A model generated the notes under the pieces. That model worked only from the letters and a program-made list of their open reading frames with translations. It made no database searches and was not told where the DNA came from. 64,000 nucleotides of DNA from Luzula sylvatica (Eukaryota; Streptophyta; Magnoliopsida; Poales; Juncaceae): NCBI GenBank assembly GCA_946800325.1, contig OX326958.1, positions 19,552,414 to 19,616,413 of the forward strand, given 5' to 3'. Below are positions 25,636 to 38,013 of the stretch, in pieces. Both the position numbers and the translations under genes were made by a program. Position 1 is the stretch's first letter. The number at the start of each line of letters is the position of its first letter.

Positions 25636-27632
25636 ATGTCAAGTACTCTCTCTAATCTAATTTTCTCTCACTCCTCTTCATGCCACTTCCAAACCAAGAA
25701 ACTCCCTTCACCATTCCACTTACCCAAAAGAACTCGCAATCTTAAAATTACATGCAAGTCCACTCCAAACGAAAACGAAAACGAAAACAATAGTTCGAGC
25801 CGTCGTGAAGTTTTACTAGGCCTCGGCGGGCTATACGGAGTCTCAACTGGGCTCGTAGCAAATAACTCCGCATTATCTGCACCGATACAAGCGCCCGAGA
25901 TAACGAAATGTGGGCCCCCTGCCGACCTGCCAGCCGGTGCGCCCCCTACCAATTGTTGTCCACCACTGAAAGGTAAAATTGTTGACTTTAAGCTTCCATC
26001 AAAGTCGAGTCCACTTCGTGTAAGGCCCGCAGCCCACGCAGTCAGCAAAGAGTACATCGCGAAATATTCAAAAGCTATCGAGCTGATGAAAGCACTACCT
26101 GCTGATGATCCGCGTAATTTCACTCAGCAGGCTAACATCCACTGCGCGTACTGCGATGGCGCTTATGATCAAGTCGGGTTCCCGGATCTCGAGCTACAAG
26201 TACACAACTCGTGGTTGTTTTTCCCGTGGCATAGGTTTTATCTTTACTTCAACGAGCGTATTTTGGGCAAGTTGATCGGTGACGAAACTTTTGCGCTCCC
26301 ATTCTGGAACTGGGATGGGCCAGATGGCATGCAACTACCTGCCATGTATGCGAACACTTCATCGTCACTTTATGATAAGCTACGTGACTCGAAACATCAA
26401 CCGCCATTCTTGATCGACCTTGACTGGAACGGGGTTGACCCGACCTTTACCAAGGATCAACAGATCGATCATAATCTATCGATCATGTATCGACAGGTGC
26501 GTCTATATTATTAATGTTAAATTTTGAACTAAGCAAATTTAATATTTCATTATTTGTTAATTAATACAGGTGATTTCTAACGGCAAAACGGCAGAACTTT
26601 TCATGGGGGCAGCATATCGTGCAGGTGACCAGCCAGACCCCGGTGCGGGTGCACTTGAGAACGTACCGCACGGTCCAGTACATGGATGGACTGGAGATAA
26701 GACTCAGCCAAATGGAGAGGATATGGGTACATTTTACTCAGCCGCACGGGACCCGATTTTTTTCGCACACCACGGAAACGTAGATAGGATGTGGTACTTG
26801 TGGAAAAAGCTCGGAAAGAAGCACAAGGATTTCACGGACTCAGACTGGCTTAACACATCCTTCCTTTTCTATGATGAGAATGCTCAACTGGTACTAATTA
26901 GCAACCCCCCATGAATTAATATGCATATACACAAAACTAAAATTAATGTTTGAAAATAATATTTGAAATGTCAACATAGGTAAGAGTCCAAATCAAAGAT
27001 TGTTTAGACAATGAAGCAATGAGATTCACATATCAAGATGTAGACACCCCTTGGATCAACTCTAGACCTAAACCACAAAATTTGCTCCAGAAGGCCAAGA
27101 CTAGGGGAAGATCTCTTCTACAAACAGAGAAAAGTACTCCAACAACTGGATTTACAGAACCAACTTTTCCTTTAACTCTCGACAAAAAGATAAACGCCAC
27201 CGTTTCGCGACCCAAAGTGTCCCGTACCGGCCAACAGAAGGTGGATGAAGAAGAAGTGCTCATTATTGAAGGTATTAATAATTATTTCATATTATATAAC
27301 ATGTCAACAAAATAATATACTTATTTGAACAACTAATGTCAGGAATCGAGCTAGACCCGAACAAATATGTCAAGTTTGACGTTTACATAAATGCGCCGGA
27401 AAGTGAAGGGGTTGCACCAAATGCGAGTGAATTTGCGGGAAGTTACGTACATGTTCCGCACAAACACAAGAAGGGGAAGAAAAAGATGAACATATCGACG
27501 ACACTGAAGCTCGGAATTACGGACTTGTTAGAGGATTTGAAAGCTGAAGACGATCCTTCCATCATTGTCACGCTCGTCCCGCGCAATAACAAGGTCACCA
27601 TTGGCGGTCTCAAAATTGTCTTCTCTCAGTGA
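25636..27632 (+). CDS. PPO: Polyphenol oxidase (catechol oxidase/tyrosinase type), complete, four exons
   Basis: Copper enzyme that oxidises o-diphenols to quinones in the thylakoid lumen. Exons: 25636-26496, 26570-26890, 26980-27271 and 27343-27632; all GT-AG, 587 residues. Residues 1 to about 85 form a two-part plastid and thylakoid transit sequence with a twin-arginine signal ([10 protein letters not shown], Arg56-Arg57). CuA site: His169, His190, His199, with Cys173 of HCAYC placed for the Cys-His thioether bond. CuB site: His321, His325 and the HH pair 354-355 in [12 protein letters not shown]. The DWL domain ([12 protein letters not shown], about 378-389), the YQDVDTPW motif (Tyr412) and the C-terminal KFDV domain (from about 500) follow in the usual order. 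All copper ligands are present, so it looks functional. The three introns are short (73, 89 and 71 bp). Confidence 0.97.
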
Positions 27633-28185
27633 ATATGGACAAAAAGAATAAATTAAGCATGATTTTATGTATCAATATGAAAATGTGACTTATTTTCAAA
27701 AAAAGAAAATGTGACCTGTATTTTTTTTCTTTTTATTTGAGGTGTTTTTTTGCCTCCTGCTTTCACTTTTCTTTGTGTTTTTTTCAATGTAAGGATTGTT
27801 GTGTAGTGGAGAACCACATGTGGTGGGAATAAAAAAAAGTAGTTTCTTTCAGAAATATCCTTTTGTTTGGTACGAAACAATGATGTGAGTTCAAAGTTCA
27901 AACATATATACTGATTGGCAATTATACTATGTTCTCTATGTTCATTCTAACATGCTTGATGAAAATTTCAAAAATAATTAATTTAAATAAAACAATTCGA
28001 TTAATATATAATTAACATACATGTCAATAACTAACTGCTAATCAACTGTTACGTATTATTATACATTAATTCAATTATTAATTAATTCGATTCATTATTC
28101 TAGGAATTCGCATTAAATATGTTGAGGTGAATTTGGGAACACCGTATCAAACCTGAAGTGATAAATACGTGATATAGTTAATGAT

Positions 28186-28335
28186 CTCGTAACACAATTG
28201 ATTGAGTGTTTGACACAATAAAATTATTTATTAAAGAAGTTATTAGTTCGAGTCTTACCGATATCATATAAAAAATAAAAATCTATAACAATCACGATTT
28301 GAGGTCTAAGATTTTCCTCAAAAAAAAGATAAACA
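28186..28335 (+). mobile_element. SINE-like remnant
   Basis: Has an A-box-like AATTGATTGAGTGTTTGACA and a B-box-like AGTTCGAGTCTTA about 50 bp later, with an A-rich tail. Similar layout to the remnants at 15484 and 60755. Confidence 0.5.
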
Positions 28336-28624
28336 GGGTCATATATACATTCAGTAATTATTATTATTATTATTATTTTAATTTCAAATTTAGTTATTGA
28401 ATATTAAATGGGTACACATGTAACATATTAAAGAAAGTTTACTTTTGTAAATTAAAGGAAGTGTTACTGGAAAAGAAAATGCTATTTCTTCATTCTTCTT
28501 ACTTCGCTAACAAATATTAAGCAAAACATACAGAGGATATAAGAAAAAATAAGAAGGAAAATATGATGTTATTTTTTGTTCAATAAAGAAGACATTTTAT
28601 CCCACACTCACTATTTGAATTTAA

Positions 28625-28911
28625 TTGACCTTATGCTTTATAATTTCCCAACCACATCCACTGTATTATCAATTAACCAATTAATTGGTAATTAATTAGC
28701 ATGATAATTAACAAAAGTACATTCAATTAACAGTTAATTTATATTAATTAAAAAATATTAATGTATATGTATTTTAATTATATATTATTTAATTGTTATT
28801 GGAGTGTCGTTTTGTTAATTATTTTCATAATTAACCATTAATTATGATTAATTAGGAAACGGAGGGTGTTTGGGAGAAATGAGGAATACTGTACATGACC
28901 TCTTCGTTTAA
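28625..28911. mobile_element. AT-rich MITE, relative of the 13987-14240 element
   Basis: The inner halves pair as inverted repeats (TTAGCATGATAATTAACAAAA against TTTTGTTAATTATTTTCATAA). The outer parts (ATTTCCCAACCACATCCACTG and GGTGTTTGGGAGAAATGAGG) are also complementary with mismatches. Ends approximate. Confidence 0.5.
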
Positions 28912-29003
28912 AAGGATCAAATCAAACAAAATCAAATCAAATCAAATCAAAACTATATTTAAAATCATCATCATGCAATCAGCAAGATGTGGGTTGACTT
29001 AAC

Positions 29004-29172
29004 GAGTAATGATACAGACCACACCTTATTTTCACGAATTGACCACACCCTGCCACGTGGCAGCCAGCTATTGGCTGCAGCTAAAGTGGTGAAAGCTGCA
29101 GTCAATAGCTGACTGTCACGTGGCAATTCGTGGTCAATTCGTGGGAATAAAGTGTGGTCTGTATCATTACTC
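29004..29172. mobile_element. Palindromic MITE, family A copy 2, with G-boxes
   Basis: Begins GAGTAATGATACAGACCAC and ends GTGGTCTGTATCATTACTC; arms are near-perfect inverted repeats. CACGTG cores at 29054-29059 and 29117-29122, with TATTGGCTGCAG/CAATAGCTG beside them. The 9 bases on either side (TGACTTAAC and TACGCATCA) do not match, so the target duplication is lost or rearranged. Confidence 0.85.
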
Positions 29173-29373
29173 TACGCATCAAACTAATAAAAAATGCATA
29201 GTTTTTTTTCCGGGAAAATGATTGGTGAGTGAGATTAAAAAATGCATTGCTGTCCATGATGGATGATTGATGTGGATATTTCAATTGGACAAATAAGAGC
29301 CTACCAAACTTGACTACTGTTCAATCCAAAAAAAAACTTGACTAATGTTTGATGAATAGATACAGGGTCTATG

Positions 29374-29873
29374 TGTCATGGTACGGAAACTTAATTGAAA
29401 ACTTAACGATTTATGAAATTGGTAAATGTAGAGGTAAATTATTTTGTTATATTTTTATGAGTAATCATTCAGTCCGCGAATTATTATCCACGAATTTACC
29501 GCGAATGCCACGTGGCAGCAGATGATTGGCTACAGCCAATCATCTGCTGCCACGTGGCATTCACGATAAATTCGTGGGTAATAATTCGCGGACTGTATCA
29601 TTACCCTATTTTTATTGTCATGATTTAATAGTAATTATGACAATGATTATTTATTTGTATTACTTTTTTGTATTGGATAAAATTTAGTTATAAATAAAGA
29701 GTCTAGGCTAGAGTTTTATTCATTCCAATAAACACCAACAATTGTATTCTTTCATTCTCCAGTATAGTAAATAGTTTGAGCGCCGCCGTGGTTTTTTCCT
29801 TGAAAGTTTCCACGTAAAAATCTTTGTGTTCGTGTGTGTTTTTTTGTGGTTGTTTGCGGTACCGATCATAACA
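29374..29873 (+). mobile_element. Solo LTR, Copia-like, with a nested MITE
   Basis: Starts TGTCATGG and ends CATAACA (TG...CA ends), flanked by the 5-bp duplication CTATG at 29369-29373 and 29874-29878. The 3' half has the look of a Copia LTR: TATAAATA, then CGCCGCCGTGGTTTTTTCC, CTTGAAAG and TTTCCACG. No internal retrotransposon sequence follows, so it is a recombined solo LTR. A MITE (29459-29606) inserted into it later; without it and its duplication the LTR is about 343 bp. Confidence 0.85.
29459..29606. mobile_element. Palindromic MITE, family A copy 3, nested in the solo LTR, with G-boxes
   Basis: A 148-bp palindrome with ends GAGTAATCATTCAGTCCGCG and CGCGGACTGTATCATTACCC. The 9-bp duplication TATTTTTAT lies at 29450-29458 and 29607-29615. 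Each arm has TGCCACGTGGCA (cores at 29509-29514 and 29551-29556) and GATTGGC/GCCAATC. It differs from copies 1 and 2 mainly in the sub-terminal part. Confidence 0.93.
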
Positions 29874-29878
29874 CTATG

Positions 29879-32087
29879 GTTTATGGGCATTATTTAGTAA
29901 GTTAATTGGGTGGTGGAGAAATAAATACGTCGGATTTAAAATAGAATTTTAGGGGAATTATTTATGATAATTTGATTGAATTATTTAGAAAAATTATGGT
30001 ATGCCTCTCCATTTCACCCAATTTTTTTTGATGCCATCATCAATTAAAGGGTGAAAATGTCTCCTTTTTGCACCCAAAATTTTCTCTAATTAATTTTGTA
30101 TCTAAATTTTGATAATTTTAATTGAAATTTAATTCATTACAACATTGATTAGTTTAATTAGAAACTAATTAATTAAAAAATAATTAGAATCATTATTAAT
30201 TGAAAAAAATATTCGGATGCAAATTGAAAATTCATTTTATCCAAAATGATTTAACGATGTCAGGACAATGACATTATGAAATCACCGGAAAAATAAAAAG
30301 CGCCCTAGAATTCCTTAATTATAATGGTGGCCTATGTTGAACCTTAGCTAGTTAGCTCATTAAGTACGTAACACGTGATACCTACATAGACTTTTAGGAA
30401 TAAACTTTTTAGTCTTCGCACGGCAGCATGTATAGAAAAATCAATACACATCATCATTCGGAAAAGTCCTTCCCCAAATTCTTCAGGAAAAAGTATTATA
30501 TAGATATATTACATTAAGGATGATCCATTTATTGTTATTCGGAAGTTCTCTAACTTTTGAAGTTTATAATAACTAACTCAAATCTTCTCTTCGAAAAGAG
30601 AGAAACGTATTTTTTTTCGAGTAAATGTACTGTTTGCGCATATTTCATTTTGATTGTTTTTATAAAAAAAGTTGGTTCGCAGATAATGATTAGCTTACAC
30701 TGTTATACTGATAAAATGCACTGAAATACAAAATATATACATTGTTCTGCGAAAATTTGGAGACGGAAAAGGAGACGGTCATCCGGAATACTAATGTACG
30801 GAGCGAAAACACAAGAAATATGTATTAGGATTAAGACTAAACCGTCAAAAATTTAACACATTGTTAAAACCCGATTAGGCAGTTTAAGGCTAGATATTGA
30901 GAATGTCTAGTTGTAATGGAGTCGTTATGCTCTTTAGGTTGTAACGAGGACGGTATATGTGTGCATATTAATAATTTTCATTGGGTAGATTTATTTATTA
31001 CAAAATAGTATTGCACGGATTATTTAATTAGTTGCATGTTCTTTGTTACGTGAAAACTGCGTAGAATATGACAAATTTCAAAAAATCAATTAATGATATT
31101 GCAATGCAAGACATACATAATATAGATGTACACGACTGCTAGCTCGAATTCACACATAATACAACTAACAAGGTATTATACTGAATGATACAAAATATTG
31201 TTTTATGTATGGTGCATGACGGACCGTGTCCATACGCGATTTCTGACACGATTTAAAAATATTAATCTACAAATTAAATATATTATTCTACAACTTCAAA
31301 CATATTTATTGTATACAAGATATTATATTGAATTCTTAAACTATATACGTTAAAAGTATCTAAGAAGTATCGAAAAAGTATTTGTCATTATTTTATAATA
31401 AAATAATTTGATACTTCACGCAAAGTATTCGATACGTATTCGACGAGTATCATCCTGAATATCGATGACGAATATGATACGAACTTGATTTTTGAAGTAG
31501 ACGTGCACGCATCATAGCAAATTAGTAAATTAGTCGTTGTAAATTTATTTTTGAGTGCAATGAAAAGCAAGCACTAAGTCTAAGTCAACAAAGTGACAAT
31601 TTTAAATTTCATATTAGATCATTGGGGACCATTTTTATATTAATAAAAAGTACTGGGACCATTTTTGGATAATGGTGGAGTAGTTTTGCTGACTAAGATC
31701 TTGAGTTAACTAACACACTCATGTACCATTTACCTAGATACACAACTAAATTGATTTCCTAACTAATTTGCTTAATCCAAACTATGTGAATCTTATCTTG
31801 ACTATTAGATATAGAACTAGAATATATTATTTACATTATTTTTATGAACCATAAGCTCGAGTATTTGACTCAATACTTAGACTTTCAGTTAATTTTTACT
31901 GTTTTCTTATTTATTTATTTTATTTTTGTGACTTGGGCTTGGAAATACTAGGTTCTGTGTCATTCATGACAAAGATTGGGCTTTTAAGTATAAGTTTGGG
32001 CTGAAGAACTGAACAAACAATTCATTTTGATAATTATTAAATTTTCCAAAATAAAATATTAACAACAAAACACCACCGACAAAAAAA

Positions 32088-32088
<1 letters not shown>
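29879..32088. other. Intergenic, AT-rich
   Basis: No supported gene. The 31200-31500 stretch contains GATACGTATTCGACGAGTATC-like degenerate repeats. A small antisense frame at 31388-31570 has no recognisable motif. Confidence 0.45.

Positions 32089-32130
<42 letters not shown>
32089..32130. repeat. (ATT)n microsatellite
   Basis: About 14 ATT units, about 110 bp past the stop codon of the starch synthase gene on its 3' side. Confidence 0.95.
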
Positions 32131-32132
<2 letters not shown>

Positions 32133-32237
32133 CAGAAAAAAAAATGTTACAAAAAACTGTACAAAATTTAACAAAATTATCCCCATTCCCTCACCCTCTC
32201 TCATCCTATCACTCTACCACTCTGTCTCTCTCTCTCT

Positions 32238-35200
32238 CTAAGATTTGCGCGCAGAATGGTAGAGCTCCAAGTAATCCATCGCGGGCCGGTTCCAACTCCA
32301 GTCTTGTTCCATCACTTTCTTGCTCAGCGAGACGAACCACTCTCTCGCATCGTACCATGCCGTTATTGCCCTGTCCACATCAAAAAAAAAACACATCACA
32401 CATCATTAACTACTAAATTTAATTATTTAAATAAATAAATAAATATATATACCTGTTGAGGGCATAATCTACCCCAGCAGCATCGGCACCGTCGAAGCCG
32501 AACCCGTTGGGTTCGACTCCTGACGCGTGGGCCCTCTCCGTGTCATTCTCCACGTCAAATACCGTGTCGTACAGCCCTATTTCACAAAACAATAAAAAAA
32601 CGTTAAATTTATAAAATAAAATAATAATAAATAAAAAGAAAACGTACCACCGGTTTTGCGAACGACGGGTATGGACCCGTATCTCATGGCAGTGAGTTGG
32701 GTCAACCCGCACGGTTCGAACATTGATGGAACCAGTATGAAATCCGATCCCGCATATATCTACAACAAAAATCACAAATATTAAATTAAAAAAATATATA
32801 TAATAAATTTAGTTAGAGAGAGAAAGAGAGAACGGACCAGATGAGAGAGAGGCTCGTCATAGGTGAGAACGAGCCTGGCGAGATTGGCGTGTGAAGAATG
32901 GAGTTGGTTCGCGAGATTCACGAAATCGTTTTGGAGTCGTGGATCCGGAGCCGACCCCAACAACACCACCTAAATAAATCCACCAAAAAAAAAAAAATTA
33001 ATAAAAAAGAATAAATATTGAAAAGAAGAAGAGGAAAGACGGAAAGACAGACACCTGGCAGTTGCGCTCGAGGGACCGACAGATGGCGTGTTTGATGAGA
33101 TGAACCCCTTTTTGGGCGGTTAATCGCGTGATTATCCCAACAAGTGGGCAATCAACAGAAACTCTCAGCCCGAGTTTCTGTTGTAACGCGATTTTTGCAG
33201 CTTTTTTCCCCTCCTCTGCATTCTCAGAAGTGTAGGGAACCTGCCAATAAAATTCAAAAAAATAATATACCAGTACAATTTTGCAAATAAACCCGAGAAA
33301 ATATTAAAATTGAATGAATGTGTGTGTGTACCATAAGGTGGTGGTTTTTAGTCTCGGATTTTGGTTTCGTACATGATAATGTACTGGGTTTGTGTGTCAT
33401 GATTGGTGTAAAGGGTTACACATATCAAGTTTCTTAAGTGTGTGCTAGTGAGTGAGTGAGTGAGTGAGTGGGTGGGTTAGGGTTTTGTTTGTGAGAGGAA
33501 ATGGGGGGAATGCATCGGTTTAAATAGGCATGAACGAGTTTTTAATGGACCATTTTACCCCTGTATACAACTACATTCACCCGTTGGATCGAGAAAAGGC
33601 GAGGGGTATTTCAGGAATTAATTATTTTATTGACAATTTTACCCTTGGACAGCTGTATGTGACTCTGTGAGGGGTAACTAAACTCACCTAACTTATTTTT
33701 TCTGGACCGTTTTACCCTTACACAGATATACTTTCATCCCTTGAATTCGAAATGGTAAAGGGCGTTTTGGGTATTACACTATACAAGACAAATACTCTTT
33801 ATTCTCACTTTGGAGTTGCATAATTTTTTCTGGACAATTTCACCCATATACAGCTGTACTCAGTCTTTGAAAAAAGAAACGGTAAAGAGCCTTTATACCT
33901 AATGAATTATACATTGACCATTTTACCCCTTATACAACTATACTCGCCCGTTGTATTGAGAAATACCATGGGGCATTTCAGTAATTAATGATTTTTTTAC
34001 TGGACCATTTTACCCCTCTACCAACCACTCGAGTTCAGAAACGGTAAGGGCATTTTAGTCATACAACACATTTTAAAACCCATAAAAATAAAATGGGCTT
34101 AGCCTAAATAAAAAACATAAATGGGCTTAACCTAAATAAAAAAGGCCTAAAAAACAAGAGAGAGAAACTTACAGGGATAAAATCGTCATTGTAGGGATCC
34201 CAAATATCGAGATCGATTCCGTTCAAAATACCGTGGAATTTGTACAAATGAGGCGAAATCGCAGGATTTCCAGATACCTCTTTCGAATACGTAACCGAAA
34301 CCTACCAAATTTTGCAAAAATTATATTTCAAACCTTCAATTTACACAATATTACAAAATATACAAGTACCGTTGTTGCCTTGTCCGTAGCGGTCATAGCT
34401 CTGCTAATTTGGTGAATACCAAATTCGAGATTATGAATCGTGAAAATAACTTTAGCATTATTTAAACCGAAGTGTGTGTAATGCTCTTTAAATAACCATG
34501 CTACTGGTGCGCTCGACCAATCGTGACAATGTAATATATCCTGTCAAAAATAAATTAATTAATAAATTATTAAAAAATATATATATTATTATTACTTACG
34601 GGTTGGGACCCGCTTTGCAAGAGAAATTCGAGAGCGGCATGACAGAAAAAGCCGAATCTTTCTCCATCGTTTCCTCTTCCATATACGCACCCAACCGAAA
34701 ACATCCTGAAAATAAAATAAAATAATTAAAATTTAAGAAATAAAAATAATTTAATTTAATTTGAATTTTGAAGTACCCGTTTTGAGGCTCGAGGAAATAT
34801 ACAGAAAGGCCCTCGACTTTTCCGAACCAAACTTTGATTTCGGTCCCACCCAACTCAAAGCTTCTTTTGAAGTGTAAATCCCTCACCTAAAAACCCACAA
34901 AAATATCAAAAAAGCCCAAAATAAAATATAACGAAAAATTCCAAACTTACATTGCTAAGATTCATACAATCATACTTCGGCAATATTATCTCAACATCGT
35001 GTCCTAAATCTTGCACGGCTCGCGACAAACTCGTCACCACATCACCCAATCCCCCAACCTTCAAAAACAAAAAAAATTCAAAATCACATTTTATTAATAA
35101 TACTAATAATTAATTAAATTAACATACTTTGGCAATAGGAGCCATTTCGACTGCGATATGAACGATATGGATAGGCGGTTCCTTAACGACTCCTCCATTT

Positions 35201-38013
35201 ACGGGAATATGATAATCCATCCCGTTTCGATTATCGAAAATCCCACCGTCCTCTCTTTCCGAGAAAACAAAGTCCATCATGTATGCGTCCATGGGGACTT
35301 TAACCGTGGTTTTCAAATGGGTGGAGGAACGGGTGGGGACCATGCGCTGAGGTGGCAAGGGGCCGGATTGGTGGGTCCAACGATTGAAGGAGCCGCGGAA
35401 CCAGACTTCGGTCTTGCCGGTCAAGACGGTGTTGGACGGGTTGTACAGGACGGTCACGGTCGAGCCGGCTCGGACTTCGAGGGGATCCGTGTAGACTATG
35501 TGTTTTTGAGAGAGGAGGAATGAGCGGATCGTTCTCTCTTTCATTTCCGCTCTCATTTTTATGGACCTCTCGGCCTGTCACACAAAAAAACGTTAATTAT
35601 CGTATTTACCCTTTCAGAAAAGTTAAAAAATATCATATTTACCCTTTTGAAACTTGCAAAATATGATGGTTAAGATATTTTGAGGGGGTGAGTATGATAT
35701 TTACTCTTCTAAAATTCGAAAATATCATATTTACCTTTTTGAAACTTTAAAAATATGAAAATCCGATGTTTGAGATTTTTGAGAGGGTAAATATGATATT
35801 TTGGGGGTTTAGAAGGGTAAATATGTAAAGATTATTGTATATAAATATAAAAGGGACCTTTCTTTGGGCGGCTTCTTCCTTGGATTTCCTCTCGTGTTGG
35901 AGTCTTTGGAAGATTCTAGATTCTTCGTCAATCCAAAATTCCTCTTGGGAGATGGAATTCGGCACAATTGCGTGGAAGTCCTCGAAATTATTGTTATCGT
36001 AATTTTTCGCCTTTTGCGGGGGACCATCCGCAAACACCCAATCCATTACTATTGCTCTTTCCGGCACAACCACTACAAAAAAATTTGTAAAAAAATAGTA
36101 AAATATTACATTATATTTGTGAGAGTTAACATTTTTGTGTACCGTACCGTCAGTGCACCACCAATCACCATTAATTCTCTCACTCTTGATGAGTTTTTCG
36201 CTCAGAGATAAACCCTCGCACCAATTATTATACCCACCATGTAACCAAATTTCTTGCGAATTTTCTAAAGGTCTTGAACCCCTATTATAAAACAATCTCA
36301 CTCTCTCTCCTCCTCTAAACCTTGTTGGTACGAACCCCCAAAGATTTTCGCTACGCGTCCCCGAGTTTTGCACCACGCGCATCAACCCTTCCTTTTTCTT
36401 CGCCACCTCAGCTTTTGCTTGCGCCATGTCAGCGTTTTTATCCGCCTCCGCTTTCTCTCTCTTCCTCTTATCCTCCTCCAACCTCTCTCTCTCCTTTTGC
36501 TCGAGCGCGATTCGCTCGATCTCCTTTTGCTTCTCTTCGACCAAGTATTCGTCGAAGGCGGCTTCGTCGATCCCGCCTTGCACATTTACCAAAAAGTCCT
36601 TGGAATTGTTGTTTTCGTAGACATTGCCCCCGTCGAAAAAGACGAAATCTATTCGGTACGCTTGTTTCGGTACGAATAGCTTGCAAGACCACCAATCTCC
36701 GTTCAATTCGGTTTTGTGCAATTTTTCGGTGAATAATTTCCATCTCCAATTATTAAACCCGCCTTTTATCAACACGTCAGGTCTGTCTTTCACCGACGAT
36801 AAATTCCGATTCAAGAAAATCTCGATTTCTTGATCTGGGATTATGGTTTCCGGGAAAATGAAAATCTTGTTTCCGGAATTTAAGTTTTGTTCCGCGAGTT
36901 TTTGTACCGTTTTTCTGTATAATTCGCGATCCATTTTCGGTTTTGCTTTTTCTTGGGATTTTGGTTTGATTTGAGTTTCGATTGATTCTATTATTGGAGG
37001 TGGATTTAATCGAGATTCGATATGAACGTTTGGTTTATCGATGAAACTTAATAAATCAGGTTTTGTGGTTTCTTCTTCGAAAATAATGGATTCCAAAAAT
37101 GCCCTTGGTTTGGTTTCTTCGTCGTTTGAACCTTTTCCATTGTTGGTATTTGAATTTTGAGATGGTTCTTCTTTAGGGTTTGGGTTTTTGGTTTTTGCTG
37201 TGATGTTTCTTCTTGGTTTTCTCCTATATGGACCTAAATGTAAATAAAAGTGAAATTAGGGGGTGAAATGTAAAATTCAAGGATTAATATAGGTTGATTT
37301 GATCTTAGGAACCTGAGCTTGATGAGGCGCAAGTACTGACAAGTTGGTTTCTTCTAAATCCTCCATTGAATCTTACTAGCGACTGAAAAGATAAAAACAA
37401 TAAATATGATTAATTAGAAAATCCAAGTGTATTTATGAAGTTTTAATTTTGGTAATCATGCACAAAATACAATCAAGTGCTGATGTGGCAAAACTACAAA
37501 GGGTTTCGATCCTCTCCATTTCATGCAGATACTGGACAGGTCCTAATGATCTAGATATAAGTTACAAAACTAGATACTACTAATTATACAATCCTAAAAG
37601 TTCTAGATATGAGTTATATAACTAGATACTACTTTATACAATCCTAAAAGTACAGAGTTAACCAAATTTCGTGTTAATAATACTTGAAATAAGGCATGTG
37701 AAATTATACAGTAAAAGAAAGGCGAAATCTTTCAAGGACTTCGCAAAAATTGAATCTACGGGATCAAAATCAAGACTAATATCGGTACATTTATGGGGAA
37801 ATCTACTACTTTGAGCCAAAATCAAATGAATCCTGAAACAAAACCTTTGAGCAAACAAATAAACTGAGAAAATGAATATAAATACCAACAATCCAAAAAT
37901 TAGAAATAATAAAGGGGGCTTACTTGAGAGAAACCACCAATTAGAGGTTTAATTCTCAATTCGTTGTTCGCCAAGAAAGAAGGCCTGTTTGATTTGACGA
38001 GAGCCATATCCAT
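32238..38013 (-). CDS. SS3: Starch synthase III, chloroplast precursor, complete, 15 exons
   Basis: Transfers glucose from ADP-glucose to growing starch chains in plastids (family GT5). Exons (minus): 38013-37924, 37382-37313, 37233-36148, 36072-35858, 35574-35128, 35058-34951, 34886-34777, 34705-34600, 34540-34370, 34301-34173, 33240-33055, 32969-32838, 32759-32648, 32576-32453, 32370-32238. All introns are GT-AG with matching phases, giving 1072 residues. Order: transit peptide and variable region (1 to about 170); three starch-binding CBM53 repeats (about 180-270, 350-440, 520-600; [27 protein letters not shown]); a charged coiled coil between the first two (about 285-335). The catalytic region follows: ADP-glucose loop KVGGLGD (636-642), [50 protein letters not shown]. 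No disabling change seen. Most introns are 70-130 bp, but intron 10 is 932 bp. Confidence 0.97.
33241..34172 (-). other. Long tenth intron of SS3 with promoter-like sequence and degenerate repeats
   Basis: The upstream half (33540-34080) holds about six degenerate copies of a unit with GGACCATTTTACCCCT, ACAACTATACTC and GGTAAAGGGCATTTT (plus-strand reading; starts near 33546, 33634, 33703, 33832, 33916, 34003). The downstream half has, in gene orientation, CTATTTAAA (33527-33519), a telo-box AAACCCTAACCC (33485-33474), a (TCAC)n run, a 23-codon open frame starting ATG at 33400, and a GT donor at 33331. This order resembles the 5' end of a gene. Confidence 0.6.

Larger units (their letters stand above)
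27633..29003. other. PPO 3' region and AT-rich intergenic
   Basis: An AATAAA lies about 15 nt past the PPO stop. The rest holds a SINE remnant (28186-28335), an (ATT)n run near 28358, an AT-rich MITE (28625-28911) and an (AAATC)n run near 28920-28950. No gene seen. Confidence 0.5.

Noticed and set aside
34233..36833. Many plus-strand frames opposite SS3
   Set aside because: They are shadows of verified SS3 exons on the minus strand.
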